Positions 1-12,300 of a DNA stretch of 64,000 bases are shown here, one piece after another. Below the pieces are notes generated by a model. It worked only from the letters and a program-made list of their open reading frames with translations. It made no database searches and was not told the origin of the DNA. Made by a program: the position numbers and the translations under genes. Source of the stretch: Hygrocybe punicea (lineage: Eukaryota > Basidiomycota > Agaricomycetes > Agaricales > Hygrophoraceae); NCBI GenBank assembly GCA_963556145.1, contig OY744468.1:3534001-3598000 (forward strand), written 5' to 3'. The stretch's first letter is position 1. The number at the start of each line of letters is the position of its first letter.

Positions 1-273
1 ATTTCCACAAATGATGCCTTGGCTGTTTCCATATGGACTTGGTGGTATTGGAAATAATATAAAGCAAGGATCTCTGTCTGATATTGCACATAAAAGACAT
101 TTGTTAATCTACTATGACAAGCATTTTCAGAGAGACCCACACTTTCCATTGATTGCATTTAATCATGAACAAATCAAACAGGCAACTACTGGAGGCTATT
201 TATTGGCTGAGAAAGCAAAGTTTGATCAGATATCCCAGAGGCTCATGGATGTCGATGTTGGTGTTCTGAATTA
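1..273 (+). pseudogene. Helitron D fragment (Rep N-terminal region)
   Basis: An open reading frame enters from the window edge. It encodes part of the Helitron_like_N (Rep) region, with the stretches WLFPYGLGGIGN, KRHLLIYYDKHFQRD and PLIAFNHEQIKQATTGGYLL. It is nearly identical at DNA level to the same part of Helitron A on the minus strand (about 13340-13620), so it belongs to the same family and is young. Homology stops abruptly after codons for VLNY at 273, where the 3' terminus of Helitron A begins. The remainder of this copy is not visible elsewhere in the window. It is a broken host copy, not an expressed gene. Confidence 0.85.
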
Positions 274-285
274 CTTGTTTAGAGG

Positions 286-303
286 GCCAGTGCTGCGCAT
301 GGC
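286..303 (-). other. Helitron A 3' terminal hairpin
   Basis: Read on the minus strand, the sequence forms a stem GCCATGC / GCA-C-TGGC with loop GCA and a one-base bulge. It lies 9 bp before the CTAAACAAG end. The same fold recurs at 5784-5801, 9289-9305 and 45971-45988 with compensating base changes. In Helitrons such a hairpin marks the rolling-circle replication terminator. Confidence 0.8.
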
Positions 304-516
304 ATGAACAAGTTCTTCCTAAAGTTATAATCTTTGCTCTGAGTTGATACACTACCACCTCATAAATAATATTGAGCAAGACTAAGCCCACCACAACCAC
401 CCATTATTCTAGTGCCAAAGTTGTTGATGTAGACTTGATGAGCCCAACCTTGTTTTATTTCATATCTCATACAAATTTAGAGAAAAATTTGGCTACCCAC
501 CCACCCACATATAACT

Positions 517-1734
517 TTAAGCATATATTGCCAGCACAAGATTCTTGCCTCTGCATTGTCTAACATCAGCATCAGATAATTTATCAAGCATACCATCATA
601 TGAACAAGTATTTCCAGTAGTCATACCATCATGAAACCAAACCTTCTTGTCTGTACTTATGATTCTACTGGTGAAATGATATTGGCCATGATAAACAATT
701 CCTTTCAACCTCAATAACTTGATGCCTTTGTCAGTCTCAAACTCAAGTGTATGACTGGTCTCAATGTCCACGAGTGGATATTCCAAAACAAGCACAGGTG
801 GCACTTTATTGTAGAATAAGATTTGTTGCATAGCCGATTGACACTTAGAACACCTTTGATGTGTTTGTTGGGACAATGTTTCAATCCAATTCATAGTAGA
901 CCCTTGAACTGAAGTTTCTCCATGTAAAACATAACCAAGTTGATTATCCACGGGTTTTTCAGCAAATTTACATTTCGTACATTGATGCTGAGAAGATGTG
1001 ACTGCAGTGTCTACGTGTAAAAGCTCCATGGCTAGAGTTGCAACACTAATTCCAACAGGTCCCATTAGATATGTCTCAGGATGCTCATCATGCAAAATAG
1101 CCCTTAATTCATATCTGAGTTGCACAAATGTCATATTGCCTTTCAATATATCTGAGAAGCCATCAGATAAAGTAGCCAGATAATCATTCATATTATGAAA
1201 TACTTCAGACCATGCTACATGGTTTTCCTTCCAGAGATCAAACAATATAACCAGGATAGAATCATATGCACAACTGTAATTGTTTTCGTCCCATGGCAAA
1301 CCTGCTGGGGAAGCTGACATATCTGTTCGTTGTCTCTTAGCTGCTGGCAGTTCACAAGGTTCAATCAAATGCTTCCTGGACAAAAGTGGAACAGATCCTT
1401 TGGCAGGGATAAAAGGAGTAGAAATTGACATAGTTGCTTGCCTATTTTTGTTCTTCTCAATGATGTGCCATGGACTGACTTCCACAGGAGCAATCACCAG
1501 GGGATCACTTTCTGACCACTTCAAAGCTGCATCAGTTTTAGACGGAACATATCCAGTGCCTTTCCATTGTTGAAACTTTTGAATCATTGATGACCGAACA
1601 TCTTGTGCAATATGTTCTGGCAATGTGCCTTCATATCTCATTCTTGTGATGTCATCAAGCAGTTCTTGTTCCTTAAATTCTTGTCTGAGATATCCAGAGC
1701 ATCCTCTGGTGATCATCTTATTGTCAAATCCTTG
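517..1734 (-). pseudogene. Helitron A C-terminus: end of helicase plus USP-like peptidase domain
   Basis: The frame resumes exactly where the helicase core was cut (the GFD..ITRGCSGYLRQEF region) and runs to a stop at 517. The first part, about 110 residues, is the helicase tail. After a linker with a basic stretch (AAKRQR) comes a domain resembling ubiquitin-specific proteases. It has a cysteine box NYSCAYDS, two CxxC pairs (CTKC and CSKC) as in a USP zinc finger, a VPPVLVLEYP strand, and a C-terminal box GIVYHGQYHFTSR ... VWFHDGM that fits the USP histidine box. Helitron B carries the same layout. Peptidase activity is inferred from motif order only; the fold could instead be another papain-like peptidase such as an OTU. 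Confidence 0.75.
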
Positions 1735-1736
1735 TT

Positions 1737-1765
1737 ACGAGTTCTTCCATTTATGGAAAACTCGT
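1737..1765 (+). other. Helitron E 5' terminal hairpin
   Basis: ACGAGTT and AACTCGT pair as an outer stem, and TTCCAT and ATGGAA as an inner stem. Helitron F has TTTTAAT/ATTAAAA in the same inner stem, so pairing is kept while bases change. Confidence 0.7.
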
Positions 1766-2339
1766 TCTTATACACGGGTTTCCAGTCTGTTTGGTGATTC
1801 ATTCATTCATCTCAGGGACTGAGCGAAAATTGTGTCCCAATATGGCAACTGAGTTCAAAATCCCGTTTGACTGGTTTCATTCCAGAATTCAGAGCCTCTA
1901 TTGACTTGCACACTGCATAGACTGTCACCAGATTTGACAAGGAGCATGTCATGGGGACTGTCCTGCTGGAAAAAAATTATGGAGTGGATCTGGCATAATT
2001 TGGACCACCTGTGAGCTGGTTTATGCAAAGGAAATGAGTATAGATACAATAACTGGTGTAATACTGCAAAGTAAAATGTGGTAATTTCTAGCTATATTCT
2101 CTTGTATGTATGGTACACCTTTGTCCACTGAAAGCAGCTGTGAAATGTCATATCTGAATTTCTAAGATGCAAACAAGCAAGGGTGCTCCGGACTTGTGGC
2201 TGACATTCGAGCGGAGTCTGAAATGCACAGTCAGACCATTCGAGCTCAGACGAGTGCAAAACCTTCAGTTGCTCAACAGCAAGATCGTCGGGGGGGTGGT
2301 GTACAGAAAGGTAAGCACGTAGTTTTATTTGTATGGTCT

Positions 2340-3420
2340 AATAATGATGTCTGCACCCCCCGCATCTCATCCGCGTTGAAAATGAGGAGCCGGGGGTCTC
2401 AGGACCTTGCAATCCCACCATCTGCCCAACCACCCCACCCCCCCTGTTTCCGCCCATCAGTCCACCCTACCCCGCTTGTTTTCGACCACCCCCGGCTCAT
2501 GTATGCCCCCCGCACCTCGTTCACGTTGAAAACGGGGGTTCGGGGGGTCTCAGGAGCTCGCGCTGCCGCCATCTGTGCTCCCACCACCACACCCAGTTTT
2601 TTACACCCTAAACACACCGTCCCACATGGTTTTTGGCCACACCCGGTTGGAATACACCCACGGCGCATCGTTCCCGTTGAAAATGAGTGGCCGCGGGCCC
2701 TGAACCCTCGAGCTGCCGCCATCTGTGCCCAACCACTCACCCCCTCTTTTTTACACCCCAAACACGCCTCCCCTCACGGTTCTTGGCCATGCCCGGCTGG
2801 AAAACACCCACGGCGTGTCATTCCCGTTGAAATCGAGCAGCCATTGGGCCCCAATCCCTCGCATCGCCACTATGTGCCAAGCATCACCCCCCAGACCCTT
2901 TTACACCCAGGACATGCCACCCCACGCCGTTTTCGACCAGCCCCAACTCGTATACGCCCCTCACACCTTGTTCGCATAGAAAACGAGACTTCGGTGGCTC
3001 CCAGTCCCACCTATCTCCGCCCAGTGCCCAAGTGCCACCCCGGAACTTTTTACACCTGGGACACGCCACCACGCGCTGGTTTCAACCAGCTCCAGCTCGT
3101 ATATGCACCCCACGCCTCGTTCGGGTAGAAAACGAGGCATCAGGGGGTCCCAGTCTCACCCGTTGTCGGCCAGTGCCCAAGCACCTCCGGACTCAAGCAC
3201 CCATCCCCCTATTTTTTTACACCAGTTTTTGGCCATGCCCGGCTAACACAGGCCCACGGCGCCTCGTTCCCATCAAGCACAAGCAGTAGTAGGGTCTTAA
3301 TTGTTGCGCGTCGCCGCCATGCACCCAACCACCCACCCTGTTTGCTCAGTTTTTGGCCACGCCAGGTTGGAATTGGCCCAGTGCGCCTGGTTCCCATTGA
3401 GCGGCACATTTTCAAGTTCA
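2340..3420. repeat. GC-rich tandem repeat, about 150-bp unit, about 7 copies
   Basis: The landmark gttgaaaatgag (or a variant) recurs at about 2375, 2525, 2676, 2826, 2976, 3124 and 3271, a spacing of 147-151 bp. Each unit also holds variants of ttttggccacgcccggctgg and cacccacggcgc. Because 150 is a multiple of 3, long open frames pass through the array in more than one phase (for example 2196-3128), but these look like by-products of the repeat. The array is much more GC-rich than the surrounding AT-rich DNA. Confidence 0.8.
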
Positions 3421-3884
3421 ATTAATTTTTCTATTTGCTTATTCACAAATATTGACGGTATATCAGTATTATTAATTGACTATTATTATTGTATTTATTA
3501 TTTGAAATATTGCAGTATTAGCCATCTTGACCTCACGTGATACATAGCTAATTAGCTTGCCCATTACCTTGATAGTTAGTAATCTTGCACACTGCCAATA
3601 ATTCCTCAAATATATACCTTTTAAAGTACAAGTTATTTAGATACTTATCTAAGTTGCAGATGTTACATCAGATGTTTCTGATGTTGCACATGAAGGTTCG
3701 TTGACAATGCCATTAAGGGCAGCTATCACCGGCGCTCACAATCCCGATGCGCGTTGGCATCACCGCCCACAATGAGCTCAAACTTGTACCATTTGTCAAT
3801 GAAATTTTCATGTTTTCAGGGCGCACTTTTTGCATACAGGGTAGAAATGTGTTAAGCTACCTTATGATAAGTATATCATATCAT

Positions 3885-4639
3885 CCCCGCCACCGCCGCA
3901 TGCTCAATGAAGCAGCATGGTGCCTGTAGAGGTCATTGCCACTGCTATGCCACTGCCATTGCTGTCACCACTGCCACTGCTGTCACCGTCGCCACTGCTG
4001 CTGCCGTTGCCATCACCGTTGCTGCTGTTGCTGCTGTCACTGTCACATCGCTGCTGCTGGTGCTGTCGCTGTCATTCCCGCTGCCAACTGCTGCTGCTCC
4101 CGCTGCCACTGCTGCTGCTGCTGTTGTTGGGGCCATTTCTGCTGCTGCTGCTGTCATTGCTGCTGTTGCTGTCATTGCCACTGCTGCTGCCATTGCAACT
4201 GTTGGGCCCTGCTGCAACGGCAGCTGTTGCTGTTGCTGTTGCTGTTGCTGCCATTGTTGCTTCTGTGGTCCTTGTTGTAGCTGCTCCTGCTCCTGCTGTG
4301 GCCATCTCGTCCCATTGTGCCCTACAGTGGCCTGGCATGTGTGCATGGGTGCCATTGTGGCAAGGAGCCATGGGTGTGTGCACGACTGTGGTTAGTAAGT
4401 AAAAGACACAAAAAAAAGAAAGAAAAAACATACATACATTGGCAGCGAGGGTGGGCACACCACCCCCTGCCATATCCTGTATTTGTCACAGTCCCTGGAT
4501 TCCGCCGTTAGCCAGCAGGGCATTGGCAGGGTGCATGGATTTGTATGGGTGTGGTATGGGTGTTGACATTTGATGGGGTGGGTGCAGTTCCCTGGACAAA
4601 TCATGTTGTGAGCTCATCATACAATAGCAATAAAATAAG
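3885..4639 (-). other. Triplet-rich segment with a gene-like intron
   Basis: The plus strand is dominated by GCT/GTT/GCC triplets (about 3930-4290), so all frames are open and give poly-Ala, Leu, Gln or Cys. On the minus strand an intron-like stretch runs from GTATGTATG (about 4436) to CTTACTAACCACAG (about 4391), which includes a good branch-point match. The layout (low-complexity frame plus a short intron) resembles the hAT-like elements at 25911-27074 and 33705-34649. An imperfect palindrome around tcaatga lies at about 3899-3920. No function can be assigned. Confidence 0.45.
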
Positions 4640-5813
4640 TTACGAGTTCTTTTAATTTATTAAAAGACTCGTTCTTTATCAGACCTGATTCAGTGAGGGT
4701 TCGTAATTAATTAATTAATGGATTAATTAATTAATGAAGTTGATCGTATGTAGGGGATTTTTTTTTTGGGCAAAAGATATGATTCTAGTTGCTATACTGA
4801 AAAATAACATGTGGTCCTAGCCATGTGTGGACAAGCTTACATAAGCATCCAAATATGGGTTGCCTTAGAAAAGACACATTACCTTCAAATTATATTCAAA
4901 ATATTCATACTGACTTTAATTCTTATTGGAATCAGCTGAAAATTGAACTGCTGACTAATATAACCATTTCGGGCAAGGTGTGACAGTCACATGTGACCAA
5001 TCTAACCATATAAGGCAATTTCTGACATTGTATAGCAAATTTTTTACTGATCATAATAGTGATAGTCACATATGACCAGTCTAACCATATAAGGCAATTT
5101 TACACTATAAATGCTAAATTTTGAGCTGATCACAGGAGTTATAGTCACATGTGACCACTGTTACTATATATGGAAATATCAGCCATATAAGCAGAAATAA
5201 GCTTAACTCGGATAATATATTGATATTTTTACTTAAAACATAAAATTCAATGTGATATTGCCATATATATTCGTTATCTTATATGCTAATTCTATATTTC
5301 AAGCAAAATTCCAGTGTTCATAATAATCATACAAACAAAAATCCAATAAAAGAAAAAAGACTTTGTTCATGCCATATGTAACATTAGCCCAATCATCAAA
5401 TACAGCTGTCTTCATGTTGTCATCTGTTGTACAGCATACAAGGTCCTGGAGAAGGTAAGTCAATTATTATCATAATGTTTAGGAGGCAGTTGTATTTGTC
5501 AGTTGATCTATTGCCTCCTCAACATTTCTTTTCTGGCTGAGAATATTATATAATGATACAGCACAGAAGACATAACAGTAAGAGAGGAGGTTGATGAACA
5601 CTCAAGACACTTTATGTAGTTTTATTTTTTCTACTTTTCATGTTGCTAAGGTGAGAGATGGGCTTATTAGAACAATTGGCATTATACAACATATGCTATG
5701 TATCTTATACCATATATAACATGCTTTATGCAATTGTTTACTTCATCATAGAAGTGAAGAGGGGAAAAAAAGAACTCGTTCATGCCATGCGCAGCACTGG
5801 CCCACTAAACAAG
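4640..5813 (+). mobile_element. Helitron F, 1.17-kb non-autonomous Helitron
   Basis: It starts TTACGAGTTCTTTTAATT with a 5' hairpin (4642-4672) and ends in a 3' hairpin (5784-5801) followed by CCCACTAAACAAG. The end matches Helitron A. The 5' 60 bases and much of the AT-rich interior (repeated tagtcacatgtgaccagtctaaccatataaggcaat blocks) match the 5' non-coding region of Helitron C at 48733 and 51230-51650. It is thus a deletion derivative with both ends of the A/C family and no coding sequence. Confidence 0.85.
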
Positions 5814-6164
5814 TTACAAACACATACCTTGGTATGACTGTGCACAGGGATGCACAGAGGGAGCACGGTGTCATTGTCGACAACGAGGTTGAGCACTGGC
5901 GTGTAAACTTCCAAAAGTGGATGTTGAACCGCTATTCGGATTCTGCTGAATGCTGTGGCTGACGCACTTGGGAGCAAAATTCTGGGCTGTAGGCCATTAG
6001 CTACTTCCCTAGAGTCTACAATACATGATCTATATATGTTTGACTGCCTTCAAAAAAACAACCAAGCCAAATGATTAATTTTTCAAACCTGTAGATCAAG
6101 TTATTCATTCAAAACATGTGAATTCATGCAATTTCCAATGCAAATAAATTTCTACTGTGAACTA
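5814..6164. other. Non-coding stretch between nested elements
   Basis: This is the continuation of whatever host sequence received Helitron F. A short minus-strand open frame (5977-5814) exists but shows no recognisable domain. Nothing else is supported here. Confidence 0.4.
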
Positions 6165-6866
6165 CAGCTGTTTATAAATTATAGAAAATTCACAAGACCT
6201 TTACCTAGATATAGGGACCTTGTGAAAAATTATTTGGGGTATCAATTACAGAGGAGCCAGTGCTATGCACGAATGAATAGTGTTATTGGCATAGGTCATA
6301 TGGACATTCAATGGGGACTTGGGACACCTGGGATGAATTTGAGGGGCTGGAGAAAATCAGGACACATCCCATGGTATATTAAAGTATGTACAAAGAGTTG
6401 GTACAAGTACAGGAGGAGTGTGTCTAACAAGTGAGTGAGAATAGTGCTGAGAATGACATTAGACTTAAAATACCACAAGAATCATAATTATGGGCTGAAA
6501 AGACAAAAATAAAGAAAAACATGGTATATGTACTTCCAGCCCTTGAAAAAATGAACAACTTTCTCCCTACAATCTTCCTCATAGGAGTCCATTTGATGCC
6601 ATAATTTGACAAAATCATTTTGGGTGTCAAAAAGTACTAGTTTATCTTTTATTTCATCCACAACTTACTACACAGTGAATATTGTCCAAATGTAATTACA
6701 GGGCCTCATAGCCCTTCAAAAATAATACAACTTTCCCTCTATAACCATATTATTCCATGCAGTACTTCATGAGAATCACAAAACAGCATTGAAAATTCTA
6801 CTAAGTCCACATTTCTCAATTGATTCAAAAAAGCCCAGTTACTGTCATGCTTTATGCAAACAGCTG
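6165..6866. mobile_element. Decayed TA-inserted element related to the foldback MITE at 50392
   Basis: It begins CAGCTGTTTAT and ends ATGCAAACAGCTG, with TA on both outer sides (6163-6164 and 6867-6868). The right two thirds (about 6490-6780) match the arm of the 792-bp foldback element at 50392-51183: catggtatatgtacttc, agcccttgaaaaaatgaacaa, ttgatgccataatttgac. The left part is diverged. A TA duplication and CAG-type ends suggest a Tc1/mariner-like origin. Confidence 0.6.
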
Positions 6867-7195
6867 TAACATATATCTAACCTGTATATCAAAAGTGTGC
6901 CACAAAAATATAAAATTTTCATCAATATATAGTATAAGTTTGAGCTCATCGTGGGTGGTAATGCCAATCAATGTGCATCGGGATTGTGAGCGCCGGTGAT
7001 AGCCGCCCTTGATGATGTTGTCAACGAACCTTCATGTGTAACGTCAGAAACATCCGATGCAACTTCTGCGACTTAGATAACTATCTAAATAACTTGTACT
7101 CTAAAAGGTATATATTTGAGGAATTATTGGCAGTGTGCGAGATTACTAACTATCAAGCTAATTAGCTATGTATCACGTGAGGTTGAGGTGGTATT

Positions 7196-9270
7196 AGCAT
7201 TTTGCAAGTTTCAACTGGTGGTTTCCAGTGTTCAATGGCTCCTTTGAACACTACCAGTCCTTTGAACACCCTGATTCTGTACCAATTTCTACTGCTAAAA
7301 GATATTCTAATTCCTTCTGTGCATTATCTGAACCTATCTGGGTATGAATTTTTTATTTATTCAGGAGTATCAATAAAATTAGCAAGTGAATATTCACCCA
7401 TTAGGGGGGAATCTGTTCACTCCTTTGAACACCAATGTTTTGATCATAAAACATTTAAATATTACTGGATTCCCTTGAAAATTGGTATGAGAGGGGAGTT
7501 TAAATATATGAGCCACTTTCTGTCTACTCAGATTTTGTTCAAGATAAATTGGCCACCTGTGGCATTTTAGGTTATTAATAATTGTGGCCCAATACTGGTG
7601 TGTGTTGCAGAAACAAAATAATTAAAAAAACAATTAAAAAATAATTGCTTTTACCTGGGGTTCAGACTTTGCACCCTGTCCATGGCATACAACTAAATAA
7701 ATTCCTATAAAATTGTAAGAGGTTCTCCACATATCCTGCTACAACTTTGCCTGCAAAGGCCAAGGATTTCCAGCTAAATTAGAATAATGGTTGAATATTC
7801 ATAAAATGTTGTCAGTAAATTAATACTGAGTCCAGTTGAACTCAAAATGCTTTATCTTTGCAGGAGGACTTGTTGTACATCATGTGGAGAGGTATGTGGA
7901 AAGTCCTGGAAATTTATTGAGTAGTATATGAAGACAAATTTACCAAATCCATGAATTGCTGAAAACCTTATGCTGTTTGGTTTGACAAAGAATTTTTGGC
8001 ACCTAATTTGTTCTAAATAAAATCCCTCTAGAGTAAAGGTAGTAGTGTGAGGCTAATAGAAAACATGAGGGATTTTTTGAGAATTTCATATGCCATTATT
8101 GTGAAAATATAGTCAACATCCCACATTGTACAAGTTACCAAGCAAGCTGCAGTATGTTGACTTTAACATAAGGGCAGCTTTACATTTCATATATTTAAAA
8201 TATTTGATGTTTTCTCTAGGTCCTATACTACAATTCACATCTATGATTCAAAGAGATTAGACTACATCTCTGCTCAAGAAAAATCAAATACAAAACACTG
8301 GAAATGCTTGGTATTCTGCTTTAAATCATTCATGGTGCTGGCAAGGCAGGATACAGAAGTTAGAATACAGCAACTATAATGGAAGGTAAATAAGAGTGAT
8401 AAATGGTTAATTTGGAGACAGGTAAGTTATAATAAGAAAGCATATTTTGGTGTGGCATTTTTTTCCAAATGACCAGAAACATCATTTTTCTTCCATTAAA
8501 TAAAGTACTGATAATTTATTGTGTACCTGCAATGAGTCATTTGACAACACAAATAAGGAATAAGCAGAATAACAATTCACAAAGCTCTAGTACCAAAGAT
8601 AGTACAGATTTCAACAAATTTATGAAATTTAAGTAATATTGAGCCTTGACATTGCAGTAGCATTTGTAGTGTAACATGTCAACAGTGTCCTGCAAATTTT
8701 CTGGCATTTGGTTGGGCATTGCAGCAAAACAGTGAAAACAAGGCCTGCATCACCAAAAGCAGCACATGAGTTGCTTAGTCATTGCTTAGTCAGTATCACT
8801 ATCAGTATCTGCAACACACTTCAGTATCAAGTCTTAATTGTTGTGTTCAATGGTGCCATTGAATACTATACTGTTGGAAATGGTAATCTCATTATCATAC
8901 ATTGTTATGTTGGTCTCAGTCATTTCTTCTTTGTCATCGGTCTGGACTGATTAGTCTGTTGTTTGGTTGATTCAGTACCATTCTATTTGGTTTATTCCAT
9001 TCTTACATGTATATATAATTAGCATGCTAATGTTCTGGATAGTTGAACATTGGTTACACCATACACCAGACTTCCTCCATCCGTTTTGATACTCTAAGCA
9101 TAGCTCTGAGTATCGTCAGAGTCTAACCACTCATATCCGTGCAACCCATTCCTTACATGTACTAGTAGTGTTGGAAATTTAATGTTAATATTGATAACAT
9201 TATGATATAAACTTTATTATAAAGTATCTCAATCTGAAAATGACAACTGAGAAGTTTCAGAGAGGGCTGC
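7196..9270. other. AT-rich interior of Helitron E without recognisable genes
   Basis: About 2 kb of AT-rich sequence carries only short unrelated open frames and no domain, tRNA or repeat that I recognise. One small stem (gatactc ... gagtatc) lies near 9090-9115. Confidence 0.5.
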
Positions 9271-9288
9271 CCAGAAGAACTCGTTCAT

Positions 9289-9305
9289 GCCACGCTGGCG
9301 ATGGC
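9289..9305 (+). other. Helitron E 3' terminal hairpin
   Basis: GCCACGC-TG-GCG-A-TGGC has the same shape as the hairpins of A, B and F, with TGC/GCA replaced by CGC/GCG, a compensated change. The element ends 13 bp later at CCCCAAG. Confidence 0.8.
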
Positions 9306-9318
9306 CCACTTCCCCAAG

Positions 9319-12300
9319 TATGATTACAGTACCAGCAGCAGTAGCGCTTCTTGACAAAGATGAATAATATGCCATATGTGAAAAGCAGCTGTTTAAATGC
9401 ACAACATTATATGGTCTTGTCTTTCCTTGAGTGGCATGTGCAGTCATTGCAAAGTTTGGCAAAACCCAAACCTGTTGTCTTTCTATTCTCTCTTTTAAAT
9501 CACTGGGAAATACACACTGAACTGTCTTGGTATTTTTCACAATTGGTACAACATTGGGTGGCAGAGAAGGAATCTGCACAAGCTTTGGTGGATTTTGAAG
9601 CTCAACAAACAATGTGTCCAGTACACGCTTTCCATGATCTGCTTTTGAAGACTGCCAACCAACAACAAATCCTTCTTGTCCCTTGGTAATGCAAAGTTCA
9701 GTTGCATCATTGTTTCTAAGCATGACTGGCATTCCAACACACAAGGATAATTTACCAGCAAAGTTTTCTGTTCCACCATGGTGCACCTTCCATATTTCTC
9801 TTTGAGTATCAAAGTCTATCTCACCAGATTCATGAAGTGCTTTTGATTTGCCTTTTGATTTATTTCTTATAGATGCATCCTTTTCTTTTCCCCATCTGTC
9901 AATGGAATAAAAGTTGATTAATTTCTGGTTTGTGTCTTTTGCAAATCTTTCACAGCCAAGCAAATTGATCTGATCCTTTTGAGAGTGAATGCCGCAGATG
10001 ATTGGGACATTTCTGAAATTCTTTGAGGCAACATTAGGTTGATCAGGTCTTTTTCCTGCAATTCGGCTTCTCAAAAATATAATATCATTTGGAGTACACA
10101 TTCCATAGCGCATATTGACCAATGCAGTTCTGAACTTTACATCTTGGGGAGTTTAAGTCTTTTGTCTCATGTTTTCTCTGAGAATAACAACAGTGGTTAC
10201 CTGATGCCAAAGTGCTTTGCCAACAGCGGTTTCTTGAGCATATGGTGTTAATCCAGAATGTGCTTGTGTGCCAACTGTTCCACTATACAATGCTGATCCT
10301 CCAACAGGTGGCAATTGTGCAAAGTCTCCAGCAAATATCATGTTTATCCCACCAAATGGCAGGTCATGAATGTTTGTTGCTTTAGCAAGTTTGGCACTGA
10401 TTTTATACAAGTCATGGCAAGATATCATTGAAACCTCATCAATGAATATGTAGTCAACTCCTTCTAATCTGCCCTTGAGCTGAGCAATGTTGGTGGCTTC
10501 ATTTTTACCAGATGAGTTTGGATTAATGCCTAAGAAGTAATGATATGTGGAACCATTCTGTAATGCAGCCGATGTTCCAGTTGGACCAAGGATAACAAAT
10601 TTGTAAGACTCATTTGCAGCTCTAAAAAAATAAACAACAGCTTTGATCACTTGTGATTTTCCAGTGCCAGCCATGCCTCCAATATGCATTTTTAGTTGTT
10701 CACTACAAGATGAAGCATGGTTTGCAATAATTCTGAATGCCCTATCTTGTTCTGTATTCAAGTGGAATTGTTGAACAGTAGTGTCAATCAACAGCTGTCT
10801 TTGTGTATTCTCTGCTTTGAAATTGTGCATAAAGTATGACTGGTCAATAACCATCACATTATTTTCATTGGGGTCTGAATATTGTTTGCCATGTTTATGT
10901 GACTTTGAAGGAATATTCTGGTTACGTTTCGCAAGAATTTGTTGTCTTATGTCTTGAACTGCAGATTTCCATTGAGATGCTGACTTATGCACTTCCACAT
11001 CAAGTGGATATATGTTCACTGCTACATTGCCTTCTGGACAATCATCTAACCAACCCACATTTCTAACAACATTTTCTGTAGATTCCATTTGTGCTTTGAT
11101 CAATCTGCCATGACTTCCAAGGTCAGTGTATTTGTTTAGATGATATTCTCCATCTTGACCATCATGACCATCTGCTGCATAATCTATGTCTTCACCATTT
11201 TGACTGTAGTTATCATCGAGATGTGATATCATGTCTCCAGTCATAAACTGTGGGCATGAGCCATCTGGTAACATATCACCCTTTTTGAGTTGGGCTGAAA
11301 AGTCATCTCTGGCATCATTGCATTCATATCTCAAATTAAAATGGTCCATGATTTGTATTTGTCTTTTTGTAAATTCATGAGTGTCAAATGCTTCATCCCA
11401 AGATTGGTCCCCTAATTTCAAGTCATGACCAGATCTCCATGGTTTGAACAAGGTTAACATGGTTGTGCAATAATATTCTCTATCTCCTCTGTCACGTCTG
11501 GGAAGTGAACCACCAATGAAATTTGGAACCAAATGATATTGTTCATTGAAGTCAATGTAATGTGTTTCATAAAGTGGATGATCTTGCAGGAACAATACGT
11601 GTTCTACATTGTCAGAATGCATACTGTCTGTTTCATCTGTGTAATCATCATTGTCTTGATCAAATAATATGTTATCCTTATCAATATTGAGATCATCAGA
11701 ATCAACATCGGTTTCAGAATGAGTAGTAGTTGGTGCTCCAAAAAAACAAGCATTAGCTGAATCTTGTAATGCTGGCTCTAAAAGTAATTCATCTTCACTG
11801 TGAATTTCATCGTGAACTATTTTTCTTTCGATTTTAACATTTTTGGCACATTGAATCCATTCATATAGATTGACATCCTCAAACATTTGAGGTCTGTAAA
11901 TGTAATCATGCACCATTGATGTTCCAACAAAAGTGCCTTGCTGATTTTGGAGGACTACTCTGTCTGGCTCACCTGACATTTCCATATCACTGTCTGTTTT
12001 CCAGGCATTCAACACTTCTCTAGCATAATTTTTCCAATACACAGGAATAGATTTGTGGCTGGTGTAATGATCAGGATTGCCCAGCAAATATAGAGCTGAC
12101 ATGGGTCCACCTATTTTCAGTTTGGCTGTTAATGTATTGATAATTTGTGTGATTAATTTTCTAGCTTTTTCTTTTCTCTGCATTGATCCACCAAGCATCT
12201 CAGAATTTCTGTCAAATACACTTCTGATAGTATCAAATATGCTATAAGTTTTCAGCCCTGGTTTGGTGATATAGTCAGATATGTATGCCACAATGGCCTT

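Larger units (their letters stand above)
3515..7195. mobile_element. DNA element with about 345-bp terminal inverted repeats
   Basis: The plus-strand sequence 3515-3858 returns in inverse orientation at about 6869-7195. Both arms share TGA/CAACCTCACGTGATAC, ctaattagcttg, aattcctcaaatatatacc, gaaggttcgttgacaa and ggcgctcacaatcccgatg. No target duplication could be fixed with confidence. The interior holds a triplet-repeat segment, Helitron F and a decayed TA-inserted element, and no transposase frame. It is therefore a non-autonomous long-TIR element or the shell of a larger one. Confidence 0.7.
1735..9318 (+). mobile_element. Helitron E, 7.6 kb, no Rep-helicase of its own
   Basis: It begins TTACGAGTTCTTCC and ends ACTTCCCCAAG, inserted in the helicase frame of Helitron A. 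Joining 1734 (..CCTTG) to 9319 (TATGATTAC..) rebuilds an uninterrupted reading of the A protein (AAGTVII-QGFD), which fixes both ends to the base. Insertion is immediately 5' of a T with no target duplication, as expected for Helitrons. The 5' end has a hairpin (1737-1765) and the 3' end a hairpin (9289-9305). ACGAGTTCTT at the 5' end is inverted as AAGAACTCGT at the 3' end. No Rep or helicase reading frame is present inside, so it must have moved in trans. It carries several nested elements. Confidence 0.85.

Noticed and set aside
2196..3128. 310-codon plus-strand open frame
   Set aside because: It runs through the 150-bp satellite whose period is a multiple of 3; other phases are open as well, and no domain is visible.
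3907..4402. Overlapping long frames of Leu, Ala, Gln or Cys
   Set aside because: They arise from GCT/GTT/GCC triplet repeats; three or more phases are open at once.
9229..9318. C-terminal extension of the helicase frame (GEVGHRQRGMNEFF)
   Set aside because: This is translation of the Helitron E 3' terminus, not part of the Helitron A protein.
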